A stretch of DNA of 11,045 nt from JAEUIZ01 sp046155605 (GCA_046155605.1 JBJXFQ010000028.1:1-11045); one strand, 5' to 3'; counted from the first letter of the stretch, positions 1 through 10,501 are shown. Numbers and translations: made by a program. The notes: generated by a model not told the origin, from the sequence alone.

Positions 1-39
1 AGCCGCACGTCCACCTATCGATCGTCGCCCACAACCCGC

Positions 40-882
40 CTACTCGAACTTCTTCGTCTCTTCCGGCAGCGTGGGCACCGTCGAATAGATGTTGTCCTTC
101 CGCGTGCCGGGGTCCTTGTCCGCGCCCGACGAGTAGAAATACGGCCGGTTGCCCGCACAAATCCCCTCATCCGCGTCACCCACCGGGTTCGGCACCACGC
201 CCGCGGTCATCGCCGGATCAAACGGGCGATACGAGCGCCGATATCGGGCCGTCGTGTTCGGAGTCGTGCCATTCACGCGGATCATCATCTGCATGTCCTG
301 CGCACGGCCCGTCGTCACCAGCGCCGCCGTCTTCGTGTTCAAGTACGGCCCGAAGCCGCGCTGAAACGCCGGATGCACGAACCGGATCGGCTTACCCCAG
401 CCGTCGAGAACTTCCAGCGAACGCAACTTCCGCACATTCGGCGCGGTCGCGTTCGGATCGAGGAACGTCTCGCGGATCAACTTCGCATCGATCCCCTTCA
501 GGCTCGCGTCCGTCACGTCGTTGCCCTTGGCCACCGCGAGAAACCGTGCCAGGCTCTGCTCGGCCGGGTCGGCCTTCTCATCAAAGATGTCCGCCGGGGC
601 CGTCGGCGCCGTATCCAGCCGCCGCGCGTCGATCAGCGGGTAGTCATAGAAGTTCGCGCCGTCCTGGAACGTGTACATCTTCGGCACACGGTCCTCATTC
701 GCCCGCAGATACTCGCTCAGCAGCGTGTCGAGCACCTTGATCGTCTGCTCCGTCTGCCGCCCCTTGCCCGAGCCGATCACCCGCGACCCCACCGCGATGC
801 TCAGCGTGAGCAGCACGGCGATGATCGCGATGACGACGAGAAGCTCGATGAGCGTGAACGCGCGGCGGGTGAGGCCCATCAT
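40..882 (-). CDS. Type II secretion-like pseudopilin (prepilin-type N-terminal cleavage/methylation protein)
   Basis: A 280-residue protein with a class III prepilin leader. RRAFTLIELLVVIAII spans about residues 6-21: a short basic leader, likely cleavage after Ala8, then Phe9 as +1 and the conserved Glu13 at +5, followed by one hydrophobic helix to about residue 31. Ala instead of Gly at -1 is, from general knowledge, common in planctomycete prepilins. The globular part has a GWGKPIRF motif (161-168), like the D-x-WG-x-P-x-x-Y/F motif of GspG-type pseudopilins, and a late YFYSSGADKDPGT...DNIYS segment (248-267) resembling the GspG calcium-binding region. After cleavage by a prepilin peptidase it would sit in the inner membrane and join a pseudopilus. 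AAGGAG at 889-894 lies 6 bases before the first of two tandem ATGs, supporting the start at 882. It follows secA on the same strand after 152 bases. No other secretion genes are adjacent, so its machine is unknown. Confidence 0.88.
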   Translation of the reverse strand: MMGLTRRAFTLIELLVVIAIIAVLLTLSIAVGSRVIGSGKGRQTEQTIKVLDTLLSEYLRANEDRVPKMYTFQDGANFYDYPLIDARRLDTAPTAPADIFDEKADPAEQSLARFLAVAKGNDVTDASLKGIDAKLIRETFLDPNATAPNVRKLRSLEVLDGWGKPIRFVHPAFQRGFGPYLNTKTAALVTTGRAQDMQMMIRVNGTTPNTTARYRRSYRPFDPAMTAGVVPNPVGDADEGICAGNRPYFYSSGADKDPGTRKDNIYSTVPTLPEETKKFE

Positions 883-1034
883 GCGATTCTCCTTGGCCCG
901 CGAGACGCGGACGCAGTTCTATACGCCCGCCGCGAGGCCGTTGATCCGAGAAGCGTATCGGCGCAAAGCCGCCCTCGGCGTGCTCCAACACGACCTCAAC
1001 ACCTCCATCCGTCCCTATCGCACGCCTAACCGGC

Positions 1035-5138
<4,104 letters not shown>

Positions 5139-5315
5139 GGTTCTTACTCTGCCCGCCGCCCGATCCCGCCAGAATCGGCGAGGTCGTCGGCGTCTTCGGT
5201 TGTGTCTCTGTTTCGATGTCTGGACGAGCGCCCGCCCCACCTTCATGGGCTCGATAGGCCGCTCACGGCTGCGTCGCGTGGTGAATATCGACCGGCCCGG
5301 CACGATCGCCGAGCA

Positions 5316-5681
5316 TCACGCACGCGCCACGGGCGGCGGCAAATCCAGCAGCTCGCACCGCAGCGCGACCCGCACCGCCGCAACCCGCGCCACCCTCGGC
5401 AGCACAGGCCCAAGCCCCGCATCCGCCGCGCGACAACCAGCCGTCATCATCAGCGCCGGCTGGTGCCCCTGCTCCCCGCCCCCGACAATCTTCCGCACGG
5501 CCTTCACGAACTGCGCCGGCAGATCGCGCACCACCGCCGCGTCACGCCCGCCATCGGCCACCACCGCCGTCGGCACCGCCCGGCTCCCGAGCACCAGGCT
5601 CAGTAGAACCAGCGCCGAGAGCCCCGCAAAGGCTCCGCGCGTCCGCGCCGTCGGGATTGGATCACTGCCGCTGATGCACAA
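5316..5681 (-). CDS. Small secreted or membrane-anchored hypothetical protein upstream of secA
   Basis: I do not recognise a family. The reading frame is open back to a GTG at 5717 (133 residues). I prefer the TTG at 5681 (121 residues), because AGGG lies 7 bases before it while no ribosome site precedes the GTG. From there the protein has an Arg-containing N-region, a hydrophobic stretch GAFAGLSALVLLSLVLG (about residues 16-32), and a possible signal-peptidase site near GSRA/VPT. The remaining 85 or so residues are Ala/Val/Arg-rich with two Cys, and the protein ends in LDLPPPVARA. Third codon positions are strongly G/C, like the neighbours, which supports real coding on this strand over the open plus-strand frames. 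It lies 177 bases upstream of secA in the same direction, so co-transcription is possible. An alternative is that this is non-coding high-GC sequence that happens to be open. Confidence 0.5.
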   Translation of the reverse strand: MCISGSDPIPTARTRGAFAGLSALVLLSLVLGSRAVPTAVVADGGRDAAVVRDLPAQFVKAVRKIVGGGEQGHQPALMMTAGCRAADAGLGPVLPRVARVAAVRVALRCELLDLPPPVARA

Positions 5682-5864
5682 GTATCGGCCCTGTTCGGCC
5701 CCCGAGCAAGCCCGCACGCGATTTGTTCTTGGCCCGCGTGCCGCCCGCGCTCCACGTCCCGTTCCTCCCTCTCGCCACCCGAATGCCGCATCAGGACGAT
5801 AATCTCGCCCTCAGTCCCTTCTCCGACCGATATCGACCGGCGAGTCGGGCTGATAGAGTCCACC

Positions 5865-6257
5865 ATGCCCGACGGGAAGGACAACCCGGAAATGGTCGCC
5901 GCTCGAAGCTCGCTCCCCGCCACGCGCGAGTCCGTCACCCACAAGTTCTCCGTCGCCAAGCACGAGGGCTACCTCACCATCGGCCTCTACCCCGACGGCC
6001 GCCCCGGCGAAATCTTCATCAAAATGTCCAAAGAAGGCTCCACCATCTCCGGCATGTGCCAGGCCTTCTGCCGCGCCTTCAGCCTCGCCCTCCAATACGG
6101 CCTCTCCATCGAAGAGGCCGTCATCCGCTTCAAGGGCATGCGCTTCGAGCCCATGGGCCCCACCAGCAACCCCGAAATCCCCGAGTGCTCCAGCATCGTC
6201 GATTACGTCGCGCGATACCTCGACCAGCAATACGGCCCGGGGATGCCGCGACGCTGA
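5865..6257 (+). CDS. Stand-alone C-terminal domain of B12-dependent (class II) ribonucleotide reductase, NrdJ-tail-like
   Basis: The 130-residue protein matches, by recall, the extreme C-terminal region of class II ribonucleotide reductase NrdJ almost end to end: LPATRESVTHKFSV (17-30), HEGYLTIGLYPDGRPGEIFI (33-52), KMSKEGSTISG (53-63), SLALQYGLS (73-81), RFEPMGPTSNPEIP (93-106) and SIVDYVARYL (110-119). The usual NrdJ text is RxxLPxxRxSxTHKF...GHEGYxTVGLYxDGxPGEIFI...KEGSTxSG...LQYG...RFEPxGxTxNPEIP...SIxDYIFRWL. The catalytic barrel and the terminal CxxC swinging arm are absent, so it cannot be a reductase alone. It may be the small half of a split enzyme (as with NrdJa/NrdJb in Pseudomonas), a regulator, or an independent domain. 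A GMCQAFCRAF segment (63-72) puts two Cys where NrdJ usually has GLMDAFATAV. The ATG at 5865 has only a weak GAG upstream. It is divergent from the hypothetical gene on its left and convergent with the HAF gene on its right. Confidence 0.85.
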   Translation: MPDGKDNPEMVAARSSLPATRESVTHKFSVAKHEGYLTIGLYPDGRPGEIFIKMSKEGSTISGMCQAFCRAFSLALQYGLSIEEAVIRFKGMRFEPMGPTSNPEIPECSSIVDYVARYLDQQYGPGMPRR

Positions 6258-6466
6258 TTCGTGAGCCGACCGCGCGAGCGGTCGGTCCGAGCTATGTGCC
6301 GCGCGATTGGTTAGCCTGCATAATTCTTGAGCCGACCGCGCGAGCGGTCGGTCCCTGCATCTTCGGCGCGCGATTCGTGAGCCTGCGTGGTGCGTGAGCC
6401 GACCGCGCGAGCGGTCGGTCGCTTTCTCTACTTCTCCACATCGTGAGCCGGGGCGTCCCCGCCCCG
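6256..6466. repeat. REP-like tandem array: TGAGCC leaders and hairpins with 66-67 base period
   Basis: The array begins at the stop codon of the NrdJ-tail gene. A 26-27 base block is repeated identically at 6261-6287, 6328-6353 and 6394-6420. Each block is TGAGCC running into a perfect hairpin: CCGACCGC, GCGA loop, GCGGTCGG (stems at 6266-6285, 6332-6351 and 6399-6418). Between hairpins a second shared piece, GCGCGATTsGTkAGCCTGC, occurs at 6301 and 6368. TGAGCC or TTAGCC starts at 6262, 6311, 6328, 6378, 6395 and 6444, giving intervals of 49, 17, 50, 17 and 49. As plus-strand RNA the loop is a GNRA tetraloop. The array sits in a gap between convergent genes, where REP-type elements and terminators are typical, so a role in transcription end or mRNA 3'-end protection is plausible but inferred. 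Confidence 0.9.
6449..6466. repeat. Fourth, sequence-unrelated hairpin closing the array
   Basis: CGGGGCG (6449-6455), TCCC loop, CGCCCCG (6460-6466): a perfect 7-base-pair stem. It follows the same GTGAGCC leader (6443-6449) as the other three hairpins, but the stem sequence is different. It could stop transcription from either side, although no T-run follows on either strand, so a classical intrinsic terminator is not supported. Confidence 0.7.
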
Positions 6467-6478
6467 CGCTCTTGCCTT

Positions 6479-6514
6479 CCCCTTCGTCCCCCCGTCCCTT
6501 CGTCCCCTTGTCCC
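6479..6514 (-). other. Potential G-quadruplex tract just after the HAF gene stop codon
   Basis: On the minus strand five G-runs lie at 6512-6514, 6504-6507, 6496-6498, 6488-6493 and 6479-6482, with loops of 4, 5, 2 and 5 bases. This fits the standard G3+N1-7 quadruplex rule; the plus strand is the matching C-rich i-motif form. It is built from imperfect TTCGTCCC/TTGTCCC repeats. It starts 3 bases past the TAA of the minus-strand HAF gene, so it would be in the 3' untranslated part of that mRNA. Confidence 0.6.
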
Positions 6515-6517
6515 TTC

Positions 6518-7735
6518 TTACGTGCATCCCGCCGCGAACGAGTTCTGGAAGCACACAAAGTCCGAAACATTCAGCACCGGCGGCGTCGTACTCCCGTCGC
6601 AGTTGGCGTAACTGTCGCCCGCGGCAAACTTATTGAGGAAGCAAATGAAGTCGTTGACGTTCGTTGCCGGCGTCGAGGTCGAGCCGTCGCAATCCGCGTA
6701 GCACGGCACCTCGGCCCGGAACGAGCCGCCGCTAAAGCCGGGTACGAACCCCAATCCCACGATCACGCGCCCGTTGGCCGAGACGCCGCGCGCGACGAGC
6801 AGCTGGGTGCCGACGGGGATGGCCACGCCGCGGGCCGCGAGATACGTCGTCAGCAGGAAGGGCTGCCCGTGCTTCCAGACGCATGCGCGGGCGGAAGAAA
6901 AGTCGATGCTCACAACCCCCACGACCAGCGTGCCATCCTCCGAGACGTCATGGCCCTCCGCCACGCTATAGCCGCTCGGCGGCGAGAGTGACATTGGCAC
7001 CTGCCCCTGCCGCCACAGGAAGCCGCGACGCACGCCAGCCGGCGCGTCTTCCCAGAAGCCCACCATCACGGAGCCGTCCGAATTGAGGGCGCGCGGGACC
7101 GTGCTGCAAAGAGGATTCCCGGGGAAGAGCGGGATCAGAACGGCACCCGTCTCCGCCGTCCAACGGAAACCCCGCTGACCTCCAATTGCTGTGGAAGTGC
7201 CAATTCCTGCAATCACTTTCCCATCGCCGGAGACTGCTCGAAGCTGCCTTCTATCTGTAAAGCCGGGAGTTGGAAACAGCTGCGTGCCGGCCTGCTCAGT
7301 CCAAGTGATCGGAAGCACTGTGCCTGAATCGCTATAGATGCCGACGACCAATGATCCATCAGCGGAGACGTCATACGCCGTGCCGCCCTCTGGCGGAAAG
7401 CCGGGGGGCGGAGGCAGGAAGAAAAGGCCGGTCGCCTGGGTCCAACGAAATGATGTACCCGCCTCGCCTACGACAACATTTCCGTCATACGAAGCGCGGA
7501 GGCCTTGACCAGACTGCGATGCGGTCAGGGCGACAAGCCCGCCACTCATCGTCCATCGATAGGGGCGGCCCAACGAATCGTCGCCGATGACAACTCTGCT
7601 GTCGGCTGATACGCCCCATGCGGAAAATCCGCCCACGCCGATGATGCCCGGCTGCGCCGAGGATTCGCCGCACCAACTCGTCACACAGCATGCCGCCAGC
7701 ATCGCCTGGCAATATTGACGAGAAGACATGGTCAT
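6518..7735 (-). CDS. Secreted HAF-repeat protein with C-terminal dockerin-like (GC-type) tail
   Basis: The start at 7735 (MTMSSRQYCQ) is chosen because GGAG at 7743-7746 lies 7 bases upstream and a signal peptide then follows (about residues 1-27, possible cleavage at SSA/Q). The frame runs 28 codons further but without these signs. The 405-residue protein holds about seven units of roughly 35-50 residues, each with S-x-D-G-x-x-V-x-G and then a Trp-containing RW or W strand (W61, W98, W145, W192, W241 and W287, with a last partial unit near 316-342). This is the pattern of the HAF extracellular repeat family, probably beta-propeller-like. The tail (about 345-405) has two calcium-loop-like copies: DCDGST...NVNDFICFLNKFAAGD and NCDGST...NVSDFVCFQNSFAAGC. 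Such tails are known as GC-type dockerins and presumably anchor or dock the exported protein; its ligand is not known to me. It is divergent from the beta-helix gene across a 128-base gap. Confidence 0.88.
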   Translation of the reverse strand: MTMSSRQYCQAMLAACCVTSWCGESSAQPGIIGVGGFSAWGVSADSRVVIGDDSLGRPYRWTMSGGLVALTASQSGQGLRASYDGNVVVGEAGTSFRWTQATGLFFLPPPPGFPPEGGTAYDVSADGSLVVGIYSDSGTVLPITWTEQAGTQLFPTPGFTDRRQLRAVSGDGKVIAGIGTSTAIGGQRGFRWTAETGAVLIPLFPGNPLCSTVPRALNSDGSVMVGFWEDAPAGVRRGFLWRQGQVPMSLSPPSGYSVAEGHDVSEDGTLVVGVVSIDFSSARACVWKHGQPFLLTTYLAARGVAIPVGTQLLVARGVSANGRVIVGLGFVPGFSGGSFRAEVPCYADCDGSTSTPATNVNDFICFLNKFAAGDSYANCDGSTTPPVLNVSDFVCFQNSFAAGCT

Positions 7736-7863
7736 TTCGATTCTCCGAGGAACTCGCGTCCCTTTCCTCAACTCTTCCCCCGATTCGACCGAATCGTAGC
7801 CTTGGTTCCGCTGCTGCAATACGCGATATCCGCATTGGAAAATGTCGCCAAAGGATTATTCAA

Positions 7864-9063
7864 ATGGCTCGCCCTGTCTATAACGTCAAGCTCGCCGGCG
7901 CCAAGGGTGATGGCGTGACCGATGACACCCAGGTCTTCAAGAGACTGATCGCCAGCATCCCCAATAATCCCTTCAGCACGACCGACCCTCGCAATGCGGG
8001 TCCCGTGATTTTCATTCCCGCGGGAACCTATCTGATCTCCGAGCCGCTGGAGATCAAGTTGTTTTCCGGTCTGGAGATCTCGGGAGAAGGCAACAGTCCC
8101 GGCGATGATCCGTTAACCAACCCCGCCGTCTTCGGCCCCCGCTCCGTGCTCGTCTGGACCGGCCCAACGAGCGGCGACAACCCGCTGCTTCGACTCATCG
8201 ATATCCAAGGGCTCACCATCAAGGACCTCGGCTTCCAAGGACGGCTGCCGGAAGAAGAAGGTCGGTGTGTCGCGCTCATCAACTTCCGGTTCGCGGGCGG
8301 CCGTGGCAACATCAACAACACTGTCCGAAATGTGGTGTTCTGGGATGCCGATGTGGCAATTCTGTGCGGCGAGGATGACGAGGATGAGGGAACCAACTCC
8401 TGCCTCCTCTTCGAGATGGTCACCTTCAAGGATTGCGGGATCGGCTTTCGCGTCAACAACAAACAAGGGGTCAACTATCTTTTTAATAGTCTTTTTGCCA
8501 GCGGCTGCGACACCATTCTCGATTTCCCATTCGGTGGCAGCGTGACCGTGTCGTCCATGGGCTGCACGGACTGCGGCAACGCCAGCGGCAAATACGCCAT
8601 CGAGTTCGGCGAGGGCGGTCCCAACATCGGCCCCAGTGTCATCACGGCCTTCCGCTACGAGAACGTAAGCAAGCTGCTTCGCGTCGCCGGCGACCATCGC
8701 CTCATCTGCGACGGCTGGGGCCAGGCGGCGGCCGCGCCAGGCGTGCCCGCGGATACACTCACGCCCTTGATCTTCCTGGCCAAGGGCGGGACGGCTTTCT
8801 ACAACTCGAGCTGGCAGTTCACACAGACGAACGCGCCGACCATTTTCGGCTTCGGAACTCCGACCACCGGGAACTACTGCACCCTGAGCTTGGATCGCTG
8901 CCAGTTTCCATTTAACGAGTTTGCCGGTGACCCGCCGGCGTTCCCGGTCACTGACGTGATCCTGAATCCCAACCAGACCAACTGCGCGTGGGATTTCCAC
9001 CGCTGCGACGGCCCCGGCCACAAGCCCTTGCCGGATGCGACCTCGGGGGACTGGAACCCATAG
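7864..9063 (+). CDS. Right-handed beta-helix protein with pectate-lyase-superfamily N-terminus
   Basis: The start at 7864 is supported by AAAGGA at 7850-7855, 8 bases upstream, and by the domain beginning at once; the open frame back to 7690 adds 58 residues of no recognisable character. The 399-residue product opens with YNVKLAGAKGDGVTDDTQVF (6-25), then GPVIFIPAGTYLISEPLEI (46-64) and LEISGEG (70-76). This is the signature of the pectate_lyase_3 / GH28-type family found in polysaccharide-degrading enzymes and phage tail spikes. Later text such as IDIQGLTIKDLGFQG (112-126) and NNTVRNVVFWDADVAI (151-166) fits beta-helix coils. No signal peptide is visible, which is odd for this fold between two secreted proteins. 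No catalytic residues can be assigned with confidence, so the substrate is unknown; binding or structural roles are possible. Its 3' end faces the next HAF gene across only 32 bases. Confidence 0.8.
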   Translation: MARPVYNVKLAGAKGDGVTDDTQVFKRLIASIPNNPFSTTDPRNAGPVIFIPAGTYLISEPLEIKLFSGLEISGEGNSPGDDPLTNPAVFGPRSVLVWTGPTSGDNPLLRLIDIQGLTIKDLGFQGRLPEEEGRCVALINFRFAGGRGNINNTVRNVVFWDADVAILCGEDDEDEGTNSCLLFEMVTFKDCGIGFRVNNKQGVNYLFNSLFASGCDTILDFPFGGSVTVSSMGCTDCGNASGKYAIEFGEGGPNIGPSVITAFRYENVSKLLRVAGDHRLICDGWGQAAAAPGVPADTLTPLIFLAKGGTAFYNSSWQFTQTNAPTIFGFGTPTTGNYCTLSLDRCQFPFNEFAGDPPAFPVTDVILNPNQTNCAWDFHRCDGPGHKPLPDATSGDWNP

Positions 9064-9077
9064 GCAATGCCATCGCT

Positions 9078-9096
9078 GACAAGCTTTCTACTTGTC
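9078..9096. terminator. Inverted repeat between convergent genes, possible bidirectional terminator
   Basis: GACAAG (9078-9083) and CTTGTC (9091-9096) form a perfect 6-base-pair stem with a 7-base loop. The repeat lies in the 32-base gap between the beta-helix gene and the second HAF gene and touches the latter's stop codon. There is no following T-run on either strand, so it is a weak candidate only. Confidence 0.3.
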
Positions 9097-10322
9097 TACT
9101 GGCACCCCGCCCCAAACCGCGTCATAAAGCACAAGTAGTCATAGATATTCACCACAGGCGGCGTCGTGCTCCCGTCGCAGTTCGCCCGCGTGTCCCCCAC
9201 TGCCGCCCGCGCCGCGAAGCACTGAAAATCGCTCACCGACAGCACCGGCTGCACCGTGCTCCCGTCGCAGTTGGCCCAGCATGGCAGCACCCGCAGCCGC
9301 GACACCCAGCCCTCCTGCCCGCCCGGCCCAGCGCCCGTGCCGACGATCACCAGCCCGTCGCTCGACATTCCTGATGCCGTCTGCAGCGTCCAGCCCGTGA
9401 TGTCCCCGCCCGCGTCGATCACGGCCTGCTCCAGGTCCGTCAGTCCCGCCGTCGATGTCCAGACCCACGCCTTGAGCCCGAAAAATCCGCCGCAATAGCC
9501 CGCGACCGCCAAACCGTTCCCCGAAACCGCCCGCGCCGCGGACGAATCTGACAACGGCAGCACGCCCAAACTCTGCATCCCGCCCGCCGCCGTCCATCGG
9601 AACGCCCGCGGGCCGCCGGGTCCGGACGCATCGCCCACGATCGTGCCGCCCCCGCCCGCGATCGCATACGCCTGGCTCACAGCGCCGCCCGGCAGAATGC
9701 CGATCGACGCCATCGGCCCGGCCCAGCGAAACGCCACCGGCCCGGCGCTCGTCGGGTTGCTGAATCCCGCGATCACCGCGCCGTTCGCCGAGGCCGCTCG
9801 CGCCACCGAAAACGTCCCGCCGGCGAGCGTGCCGAGGTCTTGCGTGCTGGTTGCGGCCGTCCAGCGGAACCCCCGCGCGCCAATCAGCGTGACCATCGAG
9901 CCCACGATCGTGCCGCCGTCCGACGAGACGCCGTAGGCCGCGCTCGAGGTGACGCCGGCAGGCATCGGAATCTCGACCATGCCTGTCGAACCCGTCCACC
10001 GGAACGCCCTGCCGCCCGAAACGCCGACAATCACCGAGCCATCACGAGACGCCGAATACGCCGCTGAGATCGTCGCACCCGACAGCGCGCCGAGGTTCGT
10101 CGTCCCGGCCAAAAAGGCCCATCTCACCGCGCTCGTCGCGCCCGTCACGCCCGATTCGCCGACCACCACGTTGCCGTCGCCCGAGACGCCGTGCGCAAGG
10201 CTGAACGAATCGCCCGCGAGCCGCCCGATGCTGGTAAAGACCGGCTGCGCGCCCGCGCCAAGCGCCGCGAACACCACCGCCGCCGCCCCGCACCGCGCCT
10301 GGATTCCGATCGCTGTTGACAA
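9096..10322 (-). CDS. Second secreted HAF-repeat protein with C-terminal dockerin-like (GC-type) tail
   Basis: This is a paralogue in architecture of the HAF gene at 6518-7735. There is no ATG at the front. The TTG at 10322 gives 408 residues and a compact signal peptide (Arg at 10, hydrophobic CGAAAVVFAALGAGA to residue 25, likely cleavage GAGA/Q). A TTG at 10367 would add 15 Arg-rich residues and has GAGG 7 bases before it, so the start remains uncertain. HAF-type units with S-x-D-G-x-x-V-x-G and RW strands recur about every 50 residues: W68, W109, W154, W200, W243 and W288, with a last one near 320-340. Several contain the family's LGxLxGG-like turn (NLGALSGAT, DLGTLAGGT, SIGILPGGA). The tail (348-408) carries WANCDGST...SVSDFQCF and RANCDGST...NIYDYLCFMTRFGAGC. 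It probably acts outside the cytoplasm; the function of HAF repeats is not established. It is divergent from the HMG-CoA lyase gene. Confidence 0.87.
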   Translation of the reverse strand: MSTAIGIQARCGAAAVVFAALGAGAQPVFTSIGRLAGDSFSLAHGVSGDGNVVVGESGVTGATSAVRWAFLAGTTNLGALSGATISAAYSASRDGSVIVGVSGGRAFRWTGSTGMVEIPMPAGVTSSAAYGVSSDGGTIVGSMVTLIGARGFRWTAATSTQDLGTLAGGTFSVARAASANGAVIAGFSNPTSAGPVAFRWAGPMASIGILPGGAVSQAYAIAGGGGTIVGDASGPGGPRAFRWTAAGGMQSLGVLPLSDSSAARAVSGNGLAVAGYCGGFFGLKAWVWTSTAGLTDLEQAVIDAGGDITGWTLQTASGMSSDGLVIVGTGAGPGGQEGWVSRLRVLPCWANCDGSTVQPVLSVSDFQCFAARAAVGDTRANCDGSTTPPVVNIYDYLCFMTRFGAGCQ

Positions 10323-10463
10323 ATCGCGGTTCCCTGGTGTTGACCGCCGCCGTCGGCGCGCGCACAAACGCGGACCTCGGCGGACTACAAGAAACCTACC
10401 CCACGTTTTCCGATTCGGCCAGTTTTTTCCGAGATCAGGGTGATTGCCGCTTCGCGATACCTT

Positions 10464-10469
10464 TACAAT
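10464..10469 (+). promoter_or_regulatory. Possible -10 element for the HMG-CoA lyase gene
   Basis: TACAAT matches the bacterial -10 consensus at five of six positions and lies in the only AT-rich patch before the gene, 32 bases upstream of its ATG. No good -35 box is visible at the right distance (TGATTG at 17 bases), so this is tentative. Confidence 0.35.
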
Positions 10470-10501
10470 TACCGGTCATCGCCAAAGCGGTAGGATGGTT
10501 C

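Noticed and set aside
918..923. TATAGA on the minus strand upstream of the pseudopilin gene as a -10 box.
   Set aside because: No -35-like sequence stands at a suitable distance, and the gene may be read through from secA.
5139..5303. An extended SecA start at 5303 adding 55 residues.
   Set aside because: The extension is an Arg-rich string unlike any SecA N-terminus, and the normal SecA beginning follows the ATG at 5138.
6261..6420. Three evenly spaced identical repeats that could be taken for a small CRISPR array.
   Set aside because: The intervening pieces share sequence with each other (GCGCGATT...AGCCTGC), the repeats are highly palindromic, there are only three, and no cas gene is near. 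REP-like tandem units fit better.
5811..6554. A 247-codon minus-strand frame across the NrdJ-tail gene and the repeat array.
   Set aside because: Its only internal regularity (DRPLARSA repeated) is the hairpin repeat translated, and it lies opposite a gene with clear family conservation.
7802..7830. Promoter-like TTGGTT, 17 bases, GATATC before the beta-helix gene.
   Set aside because: Each box matches the consensus at only three of six positions, too weak to report as a feature.
7690..7863. An N-terminal extension of 58 residues for the beta-helix protein.
   Set aside because: It overlaps the start of the divergent HAF gene, has no recognisable content, and the ATG at 7864 has a good ribosome site directly before the conserved domain.
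9139..9999. A 286-codon minus-strand frame inside the second HAF gene, shifted from it.
   Set aside because: It is a Gly/Arg/Asp-rich frame shadow; the HAF and dockerin motifs and the signal peptide are all in the other frame.
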